DNA from: Candidatus Eiseniibacteriota bacterium | Lineage (GTDB): Bacteria > Eisenbacteria > RBG-16-71-46 > CAIMUX01 | Assembly: GCA_029569475.1 (NCBI GenBank) | Contig: JAKQSZ010000042.1 | Location: forward strand, 1 to 50,853 | DNA length: 50,853 nucleotides | Direction: 5' to 3' | Shown: positions 24,721 through 33,381 of the stretch, one piece after another | Layout: the number at the start of each line of letters is the position of its first letter | Position numbering within the stretch: position 1 is the first letter of the stretch | The notes under the pieces: generated by a model | The model's database searches: none | What the model was told of the DNA's origin: nothing | The model's input: only the letters and a program-made list of their open reading frames with translations | Position numbers and translations under genes: made by a program

Positions 24721-26276
24721 GCGATCAGAACCCCGCGCCGGCGTCTTCCCCGCGCGGGAAGTCGCTACGTTCCGCCTCAGCGGGAACAGGAGGCGGGGGA
24801 CGTTCGACGCGCCGAACCGGCCGCGTCCAGTTCGTCTGTTCCGAGTGCGGGGACAGCTTTGCGCAGTGGTTCGGGCGCTGCCCGTCCTGTCAGGCGTGGG
24901 GCACTCTGAAAGAGTACCGGGCTCCCGCCGCCGCCGAGGCCGCCGGTGGCGGCGCGCGTTCCTATGGCCGAAGCGATGCGGTGGCCGGGAGGGCGCCGGA
25001 GAAGGCGGTCGTACGACGTCTTCGCGAGATTCCGGGTGAGCGGACGGAACGCTCGCAGACCGGGATCGGCGAATTCGACAGGGCCCTGGGCGGGGGCCTG
25101 GTTCCCGGTTCGGTGGTGCTTTTGGGGGGGGATCCGGGGATCGGCAAGTCGACGCTTCTGCTGCAGGTGGCCGGCGCCCTGGCGGGGCATGGCGCCGCGG
25201 TCCTCTACGTCAGCGGCGAGGAGTCCGCCGCCCAGGTCCGCCTGCGGGCCGACCGTCTCTCCGGCGTGTCCCACGAACTGCAGTTTCTGGCCGAGACCAA
25301 CCTGGATGATGTGACCGAACAGGCGCTGGCATTGCGGCCGGACGTGCTCATCGTCGACTCGATCCAGACGTCCTGGATACCATCGGTGGCCGCGGCGCCC
25401 GGCAGCCTGAGCCAGGTGCGCGAGTCGGCCCTCGCCCTGCTGCAGCTCGCGAAGTCGGCGGGCATCACCGTGCTCATGATCGGGCATGTGACCAAGGACG
25501 GCACTCTGGCCGGGCCGCGGACGCTGGAGCACATGGTCGACACAGTCCTCTATCTCGAAGGGGAGCGGTACCAGCACTACCGCATCCTGCGCAGCACGAA
25601 GAACCGCTTCGGCAGCGTCCACGAGATCGGCGTCTTCGAGATGGCGGGCGACGGGCTGCGCGAGGTGACCAACCCGAGCCGGATCTTCCTGAGCGAAGGG
25701 ACGGCCGGGGCGGTGGGATCGGTCGTCGTCGCGAGCCTGGAGGGGAGCCGCGCGATCCTGATGGAGGTGCAGTCGCTCGTCCAGAAGACCCGCTTCGGCC
25801 TCCCACAGAGGGTCTCCACCGGTTACGACCAGCGGCGGCTCGAGCTGCTCCTGGCGGTCCTCTCGAAGCGGGGGGGCGTCCATGTCGCGGAGCACAATGT
25901 CTTTGTCAACGTGGCGGGCGGGCTCAAGGTGGAGGAGCCGGGAGTGGACCTGGGCATTCTCCTGGCCGTGGCCAGCAGCCGACGGAACGGTGCTCCCCGC
26001 AGCGACCAGGTCGTGGTCGGCGAGGTCGGCCTCGGCGGAGAGATCCGTCGCGTCGCCCACCCCGAGCACCGGGTGGCGGAAGCCTCCCGCCTGGGCTATG
26101 CCCGCGTGCTGCTCCCGGAGGCCAACGTCCGCGACCTGGCGGGAACCAGCCGGTCCGCCGGCGCGGGACCGCGGCGGGAGGGGGTCGAGATGATCGGCGT
26201 CTCGACGGTGGCCGAAGCCTTGTATCATGGGTTGCGGCAGGAGAGCGCGGATGCCGGAGAGCTCTCCTCGGATTGA
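24717..26276 (+). CDS. radA: DNA repair protein RadA/Sms
   Basis: A 519-residue RadA, a DnaB-like, RecA-core ATPase that drives branch migration in homologous recombination. A 35-residue disordered leader precedes the C4 zinc finger (Cys41, Cys44, Cys55, Cys58 in VCSECG and RCPSCQAWG). Walker A is GDPGIGKST near residue 139, Walker B is VLIVDSIQT, and the RadA-specific KNRFG motif is at 295-299. The C-terminal Lon-like domain includes VFVNVAGGLKVEEPGVDLG. The start is the TTG at 24717, which overlaps the upstream TGA and has GGAGG upstream. Genes radA, ispD and ispF follow one another on the same strand, as in several bacteria. Confidence 0.97.
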   Translation: MSDQNPAPASSPRGKSLRSASAGTGGGGRSTRRTGRVQFVCSECGDSFAQWFGRCPSCQAWGTLKEYRAPAAAEAAGGGARSYGRSDAVAGRAPEKAVVRRLREIPGERTERSQTGIGEFDRALGGGLVPGSVVLLGGDPGIGKSTLLLQVAGALAGHGAAVLYVSGEESAAQVRLRADRLSGVSHELQFLAETNLDDVTEQALALRPDVLIVDSIQTSWIPSVAAAPGSLSQVRESALALLQLAKSAGITVLMIGHVTKDGTLAGPRTLEHMVDTVLYLEGERYQHYRILRSTKNRFGSVHEIGVFEMAGDGLREVTNPSRIFLSEGTAGAVGSVVVASLEGSRAILMEVQSLVQKTRFGLPQRVSTGYDQRRLELLLAVLSKRGGVHVAEHNVFVNVAGGLKVEEPGVDLGILLAVASSRRNGAPRSDQVVVGEVGLGGEIRRVAHPEHRVAEASRLGYARVLLPEANVRDLAGTSRSAGAGPRREGVEMIGVSTVAEALYHGLRQESADAGELSSD

Positions 26277-26305
26277 ACGGCGGGTCGACATGCCGGGGAG
26301 GGGAT

Positions 26306-27217
26306 TTGCAGAAAGCCAGTGACCGTAGGCCGGGGGAGAGGGGTTCGGCGGATGCCATCATCGTGGCCGCCGGCAGAGGAGAACGGCTGGGCCGCGGAGT
26401 CCCCAAGGGGCGGATCCCTGTCGCCGGAGTCCCGATGTACGTCCATGCGGTGCGTCCGTTCTTCGAGCACCGCGACGTGGCGCGTGTGCTCCTGGTCCTG
26501 CCCCCCGGACGGGAGGAGGCGGAGGATGCCGGCCGCGTGCTGGGCGAACACCTGGGAGCGGACTCGGCGAAGATATTGCTGCTGGCCGGAGGAGAGCATC
26601 GCCAGGACTCGGTGGGAGCGGGCTTGCGCCACCTGGCCCGCCTGGACACGGCCCCGGAGAGCTTCGTTCTGGTGCACGACGCGGCCCGGCCCCTCGTCAC
26701 CACGGCGCTGATCGACCGCTGCCTCGACGCGATGTTCGCCGAACGTCCCCAGACCCCGCAGGCCGAACTGCCGGGGCTCTCCTCCTCGGGCAACTGGGGC
26801 GGGGGTCCGGCGGGCGTCGTGCCGGGGCTGGCCGTCCGGGAGACCCTGAAGCTGGTCTACGAGGACCGCGTGCTCCTGACCCAGCCGCGCGAGGGGATCT
26901 ATTCGGTCCAGACGCCGCAGGTCTTCCGGTTCGGCCCCCTCTACCAGGCGTTCCTGCGGGCCCAGCAGTACGGTTTGCAGGCGAGTGACGAGGCCGCCCT
27001 GCTGGAGTGGGTAGGCATCCCGGTGTACATGATCCCCGGCGAGGCGACCAACCTGAAGGTCACCTATCCGCAGGATCTGGATCTGGCCGAAACGATCCTG
27101 GCCGCGCGGAGCAGGCCGGCGGGGAAGGCCGAGCCGGTGCTGGGGCAGTCACCGGGCTCGGCGCCCGGATCGGCGCCGGCATCTTCTCCGAGCTCGCCGC
27201 CAGGGTTGGCGTCGTGA
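26306..27217 (+). CDS. ispD: 2-C-methyl-D-erythritol 4-phosphate cytidylyltransferase
   Basis: A 303-residue IspD, which joins CTP to methylerythritol phosphate in the MEP isoprenoid pathway. The nucleotide-binding N-terminus reads DAIIVAAGRGERLGRGVPKG; further family signatures are GGEHRQDSVGAGL, VHDAARPLVT, QTPQVFRFGPL and the end VTYPQDLDLAE. It is longer than the usual 230 residues because of a glycine/proline insert (GLSSSGNWGGG) and a C-terminal Ser/Pro-rich tail. TTG 26306 is preferred, as GGGGAGGGG lies just upstream; a TTG at 26273 overlapping the radA stop is an alternative. Its stop overlaps the ispF start (GTGA). Confidence 0.93.
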   Translation: MQKASDRRPGERGSADAIIVAAGRGERLGRGVPKGRIPVAGVPMYVHAVRPFFEHRDVARVLLVLPPGREEAEDAGRVLGEHLGADSAKILLLAGGEHRQDSVGAGLRHLARLDTAPESFVLVHDAARPLVTTALIDRCLDAMFAERPQTPQAELPGLSSSGNWGGGPAGVVPGLAVRETLKLVYEDRVLLTQPREGIYSVQTPQVFRFGPLYQAFLRAQQYGLQASDEAALLEWVGIPVYMIPGEATNLKVTYPQDLDLAETILAARSRPAGKAEPVLGQSPGSAPGSAPASSPSSPPGLAS

Positions 27218-27750
27218 GCGAGCGCCCGGCGGACGGGGCCGATCGGTTCCCGCTCGTCGATCCCACCGCCCTGCGGATCGGCTTCGGCTTCGACATCCAT
27301 CGGCTCGTCCCGGACCGCCGGCTGATGCTGGGTTGCGTGGAGATCCCCTTCCACCTGGGGCTGATCGGTCACTCCGATGGAGACGCCGTGGCCCATGCGC
27401 TGTCCGACGCTCTCCTGGGGGCCTGCGGCCTGGGCGACATCGGCGTCCGGTTCCCCCCTTCGGATCCGAGGTGGGAAGGCGTCCCGGGCGCCGAGATCCT
27501 CGCGCGAACCCGGCAGCTCTGCGCGGATGCCGGGGCCCGCATCCTGCAGGCCGACATCACGATCGTTGCCGAGGCCCCGCGCATTCTGCCTCACCGCGAG
27601 CGGATGGCGGGGGCGATCTCTCAGGCTTTGGACTGCCCGGCGGAACGGGTCGCGATCAAGGCCCGCACCCATGAAGGACTGGGCGAGATCGGGCGCGGCG
27701 AGGCGATCAGCTGCTACGCGCTGGCGCTCGTGGTCATGCTTCCAGGCTGA
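27214..27750 (+). CDS. ispF: 2-C-methyl-D-erythritol 2,4-cyclodiphosphate synthase
   Basis: A 178-residue IspF, the MEP-pathway enzyme that cyclises CDP-methylerythritol phosphate with release of CMP. Metal ligands are in RIGFGFDIHRL and IGHSDGDAVAHALSDALLGA; DIGVRFPPSDP and IKARTHEGLGEIGRG complete the signature. The GTG start at 27214 overlaps the ispD stop, and about 20 extra N-terminal residues precede the core. IspE, which acts between IspD and IspF, is not in the window. Confidence 0.97.
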   Translation: MSERPADGADRFPLVDPTALRIGFGFDIHRLVPDRRLMLGCVEIPFHLGLIGHSDGDAVAHALSDALLGACGLGDIGVRFPPSDPRWEGVPGAEILARTRQLCADAGARILQADITIVAEAPRILPHRERMAGAISQALDCPAERVAIKARTHEGLGEIGRGEAISCYALALVVMLPG

Positions 27751-27770
27751 CGCTGGCCCCGGAAACCAAC

Positions 27771-30299
27771 ATGCTTTTCCTTGTCCTGGTCCTGGTTTCG
27801 ATCCTCCTGGCCTGGGCGCAACGCCGGGGCTGGTGGGCTCGCGATCTGACCACCGCCCGCGCGGCCTTGATCCTGGGGGGCAGCGCCCACCTGGCACGGT
27901 GGCTGGTCGAGGCCGTGGTCGTCCGGGCGGCGAGCGTCGCCTCCTCCAGCAGCGTGGCGGCGTGGATCGTGACCGCCCAGGGGATCGCGCTGGCCGTTCT
28001 GGGCCTGCTCACCTGGACGGCGCTCGGCCGGCTGGTCTTCCGTTATGTGCACCGCCGCGATCTGCTCTGGGTGATCCCGGTCGGCACCCTCTCGGTCTTG
28101 ATCGCCGCGAGCGGCTCCGTGGCCACCGGCGCCATCCTGGCGGCCCCGATCCTCTGGCGGAGCCAGTGGAGGCGCGAGATCAGCTCCGGCACGACCGCCC
28201 TGGTGAGCCTCTTCGGGGCGCTGCTCCTGCTGTTGGGGGTCTTCTCGACGCGGCTGTCCTCGGCGGACGCCGGCGGGCCCGCCTTCGCCGTCCAGTTCGA
28301 ACGCTATGCCGGGTGGACCGGCGGCCTGGCCATGGTCCACGTGCTCCTGGCTCTCCCCCGGCTCTTGTGGGGTGTGCACCTCCCGATCCGCAGCGTGCGC
28401 CGGCGCCTGCTGATCTCGCATGCCCTCACCGGCATCGTGCCGATCGCCCTCGTGCTGGTTTTCTGGGGCTTGAGCAGCTACTTGTCGGTGACCACCGAGC
28501 GGGCCCAGGCGGCCGCGCGCCTGCTGCGCGAGGAGGCGGCCGACCTCGGCGCGATCCTGGAGAGCGCGTTGCGCGACCCGGAGGGAGCGGAGACGTCGCT
28601 GCGCCACTGGGGGCGCCTGCACGCCGCCGGCGCGCCCGGGCTGCGCGTCTACGTCGGAAGCGACTCGCTCCCCGGAAGCCTTCGTGGCCGGTCCCTGGCA
28701 CGGCTGCTGGGCGAGCCGATCGAGCAGGAGGCTGCGCTGCTCATCCTTCCCGATTCCCTGGCCGAGGGAGTCTTCCTCCTGGGCGGCGAGCCGTACCTCG
28801 GAGCGCAGAGGATACTCCGGGCGGAGCGAGCGCCGGCCGGGGGAGAGGCGCCGCCGGGAGAGCCCGGGATGCCGGCGCGGCCGCCGGCCGGCGGAGACAG
28901 CCCGGTTCCGGCGGACGTGGTGGACACGGTCCCCGGCAACCGGGTTGGCCTGATCCTGGTCCCGATCCGCGACCGCCTGGGACAATCGCTGCGGCGCCGC
29001 ATCGATTGCGAAGTGGTGGTCGAGTCGATTCCCGCGGGTGTTACGGGGCGACCCGGCCCGGAAAGCGTTCTGTTGCCCGGGGAGTCGCGCCGGTCCGCCG
29101 GGGTGGCGCTGCTGCGCGCGCAGGCCTGGACGGAGGGCCAATGGAAGGAGCGGCCGGTCCTGCTCTGGGCGCAGGTCGGTTTCCTGTACACGATCCGCGG
29201 CGTGGCCAGCAACGTGCGGGAGAATCCCTCGAACATCATGGCCTTGATCTTCCTCGCCGTGGTGGCGCTGCTCTTCGTGCTGGTCGAGATCCTCACCCTC
29301 GGGCTGGTGACGGCGATGGGGAGGAGCATCCTGCGGGCCCTCAACTCCCTGCGGCAGGGCACCGCACGCCTGCGCAGCGGCAACCTGCGCTACCGGATCC
29401 CGATCGAGGGGCGCGACGACCTGTGGGATGTCGCGGAGTCCTTCAACCAGATGGCCGAGGATCTCAGCCGCGCCCGGGAGCTGGAGATCGAGAAGGAGCG
29501 GATGGAAGGCGAGCTCGCCATCGCGCGGTCGATCCAGTCACGGCTGCTGCCGGCCGAGTCGCCGACGTTCCCTCGCGCCGACCTGGCGGGCTTGTCGCTG
29601 CCGGCGCGCGAGGTCGGGGGCGACTACTACGACGTGTTGAAGCTCAGCGACCATGAGGTCGGGCTGATCGTGGCCGACGTTTCCGGCAAAGGCGTCGGGG
29701 CCGCGCTGCTCATGTCCAGCTTCCGCGCGGCGCTGCTGAGCCAGGACCTGCGCGTCCATGGGCCGGCCGTGACGATGCAACGGATCAACGGCTTTCTTCA
29801 TCGCAGCATCGAGCCCGGCCGGTTCGTGACGGCGTTTCTCTGCGTTCTCGATGTCGGCCGCGGGCGGATCAGCTATGCCAACGCGGGGCACAACCAGCCC
29901 CTCCTAGTGCGCGCCACCGGCGAGATCTCGATGCTGCGCGAAGGGGGGCTGGTCCTGGGCATGTTCGGGGACACGCCCTACCGGCAGGTCGACATCGACG
30001 TGGATCCGGGGGATCTGCTGGTCTTGTACACCGATGGTTTGACCGAGGCCGTGAACGAGGAGGAGGAGTTCTATGGGGAGGAGCGCCTGATCGACTGCCT
30101 GCGCCGCCATCCCCAGGTCTCCTGCCGGGATGCCTTGCGTTCGATCATGACGGAGGTGCGCGCCTTCACCGAGGGGACCGGGCTGCCCGACGACCTCACG
30201 GTGCTGCTGGCGCGCTGGCGGGGCGCGGACCCCGGAAAGCTGTCGAGCGAACTGCCGTACGAAGCGGAAAGGCGAGCGAGCCATGTCGGACGAATCTGA
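27771..30299 (+). CDS. Membrane PP2C-type (SpoIIE/RsbU) phosphatase with HAMP domain
   Basis: An 842-residue membrane signalling protein. Six to seven hydrophobic segments lie in residues 1-235, then an extracytoplasmic sensor region of about 260 residues, another membrane segment (LIFLAVVALLFVLVEILTLG), a HAMP linker (about 515-570, RSILRALNSLRQGTARLRSG) and a C-terminal SpoIIE-type phosphatase. The metal-binding acidic motifs are VGGDYYDVL, VADVSGKGVGAALLMSS, YTDGLTEAVNEEEEF and LPDDLTVLL. Such enzymes dephosphorylate STAS-type anti-anti-sigma factors and so release sigma factors, but no STAS or RsbW-type gene is nearby. It overlaps ddl by 17 bases. Its signal is unknown. Confidence 0.9.
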   Translation: MLFLVLVLVSILLAWAQRRGWWARDLTTARAALILGGSAHLARWLVEAVVVRAASVASSSSVAAWIVTAQGIALAVLGLLTWTALGRLVFRYVHRRDLLWVIPVGTLSVLIAASGSVATGAILAAPILWRSQWRREISSGTTALVSLFGALLLLLGVFSTRLSSADAGGPAFAVQFERYAGWTGGLAMVHVLLALPRLLWGVHLPIRSVRRRLLISHALTGIVPIALVLVFWGLSSYLSVTTERAQAAARLLREEAADLGAILESALRDPEGAETSLRHWGRLHAAGAPGLRVYVGSDSLPGSLRGRSLARLLGEPIEQEAALLILPDSLAEGVFLLGGEPYLGAQRILRAERAPAGGEAPPGEPGMPARPPAGGDSPVPADVVDTVPGNRVGLILVPIRDRLGQSLRRRIDCEVVVESIPAGVTGRPGPESVLLPGESRRSAGVALLRAQAWTEGQWKERPVLLWAQVGFLYTIRGVASNVRENPSNIMALIFLAVVALLFVLVEILTLGLVTAMGRSILRALNSLRQGTARLRSGNLRYRIPIEGRDDLWDVAESFNQMAEDLSRARELEIEKERMEGELAIARSIQSRLLPAESPTFPRADLAGLSLPAREVGGDYYDVLKLSDHEVGLIVADVSGKGVGAALLMSSFRAALLSQDLRVHGPAVTMQRINGFLHRSIEPGRFVTAFLCVLDVGRGRISYANAGHNQPLLVRATGEISMLREGGLVLGMFGDTPYRQVDIDVDPGDLLVLYTDGLTEAVNEEEEFYGEERLIDCLRRHPQVSCRDALRSIMTEVRAFTEGTGLPDDLTVLLARWRGADPGKLSSELPYEAERRASHVGRI

Positions 30300-31368
30300 A
30301 AGCAAGCCGGCCCTGCCGGAGAAGCGCAAGAGCGGCGCGCCTCGCCGCGTCTGCCTGTTGATGGGCGGCGAGACGGGAGAGCGGGGGATCTCGATCGCCT
30401 CGGGGATCGCGGTGGGCGAGGCGCTGCTGCGCCTGGGGAACGAGGTTCTCTTCCTGGACCCGGCCACGGGACGCCGGGCCCTGCGCCGGCCGGGTGAATC
30501 GGTGGCGGGAGTGGCCGACGGATGGCTGGAAACGCCGCCGCGCCCCGAGGCGATGCTCGACCACCTCCACGAGGTCGCGGCAACCCGGCCGGACCTGGTC
30601 GCGATCCTGCTGCACGGCGGCGCCGGAGAAGGCGGGCGGATCCAGGCCGCGCTGGAGCTGGCCGGGCTCGCCTACACCGGCTCCGGACCGGAAGCGTCCG
30701 CCCTCGCCATGGACAAGGTGGCGGCCAAAGTCTTCTTCCGCGACGCGCGGATCCCGGTTCCGGCGGAGGCTCTCTGGCGACCGGCGGGACGAGCCGGGTC
30801 CGGCTGGGCGCCCGGTCCCATCCCCGACGTCGGCCCGCTCGGCGGCTATCCGGTCGTGGTCAAGCCCATCGCCGGCGGTTCGACGCTCGGGCTTACGATC
30901 GTGCGGGAGCCGTCCCTGTGGCCCGCCGCGTGGGAGGCCGCCCACGGCGAGATCGATCCGCGTCGCGGCCTGCTGGTCGAGCAGTTCATCCCCGGGCGCG
31001 AGCTCACGGTCGGCGTTCTGGACGATCAGCCGCTGCCGGTGGTGGAGATCATCCCCAGGACGGGCTTCTACGATTTCCAGCACAAGTACACAAAGGGGCA
31101 GAGCGACTACATCGTGCCGGCGCAGATCCCGTCCGGACTCGCCGCGGAGTTGCAGGAGCGATCCGTCCGCGCCTGGCACGCCCTGGGCTGCCGGGGGATG
31201 GCGCGCGTGGACTACCGCCTCGACCCCTCGGGCGAGGCGTGGTGCCTGGAGATCAACACGATTCCCGGGATGACCGCGACCAGCCTGTTGCCGATGGCGG
31301 CCGGCGCGGTGGGGGTCGGCTTCGACGCGTTGGTCGAGCGGATCTGCCGGGCGACGGCGATGACCTAG
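30283..31368 (+). CDS. ddl: D-alanine--D-alanine ligase
   Basis: A 361-residue ATP-grasp ligase making the D-Ala-D-Ala dipeptide for peptidoglycan. Recognisable parts are VCLLMGGETGERGISIASG, AILLHGGAGEGGRIQAALE, YTGSGPEASALAMDKVAAK, PVVVKPIAGGSTLGLTIV, the Mg/ATP loop ARVDYRLDPSGEAWCLEINT and IPGMTATSLLPM. The usual 'HGxxGEDG' appears as HGGAGEGG and the 'E-x-x-V/I-S' of the N-terminus as GERGISIASG, both tolerable variants. Start ATG 30283 lies inside the end of the phosphatase gene, implying coupled translation. Length is normal. Confidence 0.93.
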   Translation: MSDESESKPALPEKRKSGAPRRVCLLMGGETGERGISIASGIAVGEALLRLGNEVLFLDPATGRRALRRPGESVAGVADGWLETPPRPEAMLDHLHEVAATRPDLVAILLHGGAGEGGRIQAALELAGLAYTGSGPEASALAMDKVAAKVFFRDARIPVPAEALWRPAGRAGSGWAPGPIPDVGPLGGYPVVVKPIAGGSTLGLTIVREPSLWPAAWEAAHGEIDPRRGLLVEQFIPGRELTVGVLDDQPLPVVEIIPRTGFYDFQHKYTKGQSDYIVPAQIPSGLAAELQERSVRAWHALGCRGMARVDYRLDPSGEAWCLEINTIPGMTATSLLPMAAGAVGVGFDALVERICRATAMT

Positions 31369-31405
31369 GGAGAACGGCGGGCGTCCCCGGGAGGGTCCGG
31401 GGGAG

Positions 31406-31597
31406 GTGCAGGATGCGCAGGCATGGCTTGTCGTCGGAGTGATGTTGGCGTTCTCGTGCGGACGCGCGCAGGGCAGAACGTGGATGGTGGCGGAGGATGG
31501 AAGCGGTGACTTCGTCAAGCTCTCGGAGGGCTACGTCGCTGCTGGTTCGGGTGACTCGATCCTGATCGCGAGGCGGCCCGGGTCCGGGTGTGGATGA
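31406..31597 (+). pseudogene. N-terminal fragment of a secreted parallel beta-helix protein
   Basis: A signal-like stretch (AWLVVGVMLAFSCGRAQGR) is followed by TWMVAEDGSGDFVKLSEGYV and GDSILIA. This is the usual opening of right-handed beta-helix/pectinesterase-type surface proteins, in which 'DGSGDFxxIxxAixxAxxGDxIxIxxG' is common. After 60 codons the frame stops and nothing of the helix repeats is found in any frame. The start is uncertain (GTG 31406 or a later codon). Confidence 0.55.
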
Positions 31598-31888
31598 CGC
31601 TCCCTTCCGCTTCGATCCCCGGCTGATCTGATCTGGGCGCGCCGAGGAACTCGCCGGGGCCAAGGAAGCGGCCAACGGTTTCCCCGTGGGCACCTCGGAC
31701 GGCGAGCTACACCACTTGCGTACTCCGGATCCAACGGGCATCGTAGGCGGCTGGCCCGCCATGGCGCGGACGATGGGAACACCGCCTATCACTCATGCGC
31801 CGCCTGTTTCGGCCGGCAGACGACCGGGCACTCACTCGGGATCAGCTCGATGCGCCCCACTTGAACCATCCCAATCGAAGGAGGCCGT
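31598..31888. other. No gene recognised
   Basis: The 290 bases after the beta-helix fragment hold no recognisable coding sequence. The final bases (GAAGGAGG) are the ribosome site of the next gene. Confidence 0.45.
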
Positions 31889-32587
31889 ATGCAGCCAACG
31901 AGAAGAACGTCGTTGATCTTCGGGCTGTTCTTTGCCGGCACTTTCCTGTTCTCCATCCCGGCCCTCTTCTTCTATGCCCCCGTACTTCACGACACCGGGT
32001 ATATTCTCGGCGAAGCGTTTGACACGCGGATCTCCATGGGTGCGCTCTTCGAGATCCTCCTCGCCATCTGCAACATCGCGACGGCGGTCGTCATCTTTCG
32101 CTTGGGCCGGCGAGTCAGTGAAGCCGTGGCGCTCGGCTATGTGGCGTCGCGCATCGTGGAGTCGGTGGTCATTCTCGCGGGTGTCATCAGCCTCATGTCG
32201 GTTGTCACGTTGCGCGCCAGCCTCGGGCCGGGCGACGACCCGGCGGCCATTACCATGGCAGGCAGGTCTCTGGTGGCGTTCCACGACTGGACGTTCCTGC
32301 TAGGACCGCAGTTTTGTTCCGGTTTCGGCAATGGAATCCTGCTTGGATACTTGATGTTCCGTTCGGGACTCGTCCCGCGGCGCATGGCCCTTCTGGGCAT
32401 CGTCGGCGGACCGCTCGCATTTGTTGGTGGCGTGTTGATCTTGTTTGATGTGATCCAACCGCTGAGTAGCGCAATCTTTGCTTTCACGGCCCTGGAGATC
32501 GCGTGGGAACTCTCGATCACGACCTACACGCTCCTGAAGGGGTTTCGACCCTCGCCCGCGCTCCAAGGATACATCCAGGCGGAATAG
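31889..32587 (+). CDS. DUF4386 family membrane protein
   Basis: A 232-residue protein with about six membrane helices. The N-terminal basic cap and first helix (RRTSLIFGLFFAGTFLFSIP), the ARISMGALFEILLAICNIATAV-like second helix (here TRISMGALFEILLAICNIA), GYVASRIVESVVILAGVISL and GRSLVAFHDWTFLLGPQF are typical of DUF4386 proteins, which have no assigned activity. GAAGGAGG precedes the ATG by five bases. A DUF2938 gene follows after ten bases, so they form a small operon. Lower GC and fewer Ala/Arg than neighbours suggest possible transfer. Confidence 0.85.
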   Translation: MQPTRRTSLIFGLFFAGTFLFSIPALFFYAPVLHDTGYILGEAFDTRISMGALFEILLAICNIATAVVIFRLGRRVSEAVALGYVASRIVESVVILAGVISLMSVVTLRASLGPGDDPAAITMAGRSLVAFHDWTFLLGPQFCSGFGNGILLGYLMFRSGLVPRRMALLGIVGGPLAFVGGVLILFDVIQPLSSAIFAFTALEIAWELSITTYTLLKGFRPSPALQGYIQAE

Positions 32588-32597
32588 GAGCAACGTA

Positions 32598-33104
32598 ATG
32601 ACGCACGTACACAACATCGCGGCGGTCTTCGCTATCGGTCTTGGCGCGACTGCTCTCGTGGACCTCTGGAATGCGCTGTTGAAGCGTGCTGTCGGCCTTC
32701 GATCACTCGACTATTGCTTGCTGGGGCGCTGGATTCGCCACATGGCAAACGGCACCTTCCGGCATGTGAGCATCACTGATACGCCACAGAAGCCTTTGGA
32801 ATGTGCGGTCGGCTGGGTTGTCCATTATACAATTGGTGTCGTGCTTACAGTGGTGTTCGTCCTCGTCGCGTCGGGCGACTGGCTCTCCAGGCCAACCCTG
32901 TGGCCTGCACTGCTCTATGGCATTGGTACCGTGGTATTCCCATTGTTCGTCATGCAACCGTCGCTTGGCCTGGGTGTTGCTTCATCAAGGACGTCCAATC
33001 CGACGCAGGCCAGATTAAAGAGTCTGGCGACGCATGCGGTGTTCGGGGTCGGATTGTGGGTCTGTGCACGCGGTTGGAATCTCCTGCTCCAGATTCTTGG
33101 ATGA
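32598..33104 (+). CDS. DUF2938 family membrane protein
   Basis: A 168-residue protein with four hydrophobic segments. The hallmarks are the N-terminal IAAVFAIGLGATALVDLWNALL, LGRWIRHMANGTFRH, ECAVGWVVHYTIGVVLTVVF, FPLFVMQPSLGLGVASSRT (spanning the conserved P-x-G-x-G) and THAVFGVGLWVCA near the end. These fit DUF2938, a family of unknown function. The start ATG has GGAGCAA upstream. Second gene of a pair with DUF4386; like that gene it is visibly less GC-rich than its surroundings. Confidence 0.85.
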   Translation: MTHVHNIAAVFAIGLGATALVDLWNALLKRAVGLRSLDYCLLGRWIRHMANGTFRHVSITDTPQKPLECAVGWVVHYTIGVVLTVVFVLVASGDWLSRPTLWPALLYGIGTVVFPLFVMQPSLGLGVASSRTSNPTQARLKSLATHAVFGVGLWVCARGWNLLLQILG

Positions 33105-33126
33105 CCACGGAATGAAAGGGTCCAAG

Positions 33127-33172
33127 GGTCCGGCCCGAGTCCCACCCACCGGCCCGCTCCTCGGGCCCGGCC
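33127..33172. terminator. GC-rich stem-loop between convergent genes
   Basis: GGTCCGGCCCGAG (33127-33139) can pair, with two imperfect positions, with CTCGGGCCCGGCC (33160-33172) around a 20-base loop. It starts 22 bases after the DUF2938 stop and faces the 3' end of proC. No T-run follows, so it is only a candidate terminator. Confidence 0.35.
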
Positions 33173-33381
33173 CCCGCGGCCAGGATGAACATCTCCCCCT
33201 GGGATCCGGCCGACGTGGCCATGACCCGGCGCGGCAGCAGTTCGGTTGCGGTGATGGAGGCGGTGCCCCTCGGGATCAGCCTCAAGTCGAACCCCGCGCG
33301 GGGCGGAGATCATCGAGCCGGGAGGATGGCGGGACAACGCAGCGGGTCTGCGCACGGCCCGGCGACACAGCCGTCAGATCG

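Noticed and set aside
33116..33381. Minus-strand reading frame with LIPRGTASITATELLPRR
   Set aside because: It looks protein-like over a short stretch but has no start, no family I recognise and overlaps the DUF2938 gene end; I could not support it as a gene.
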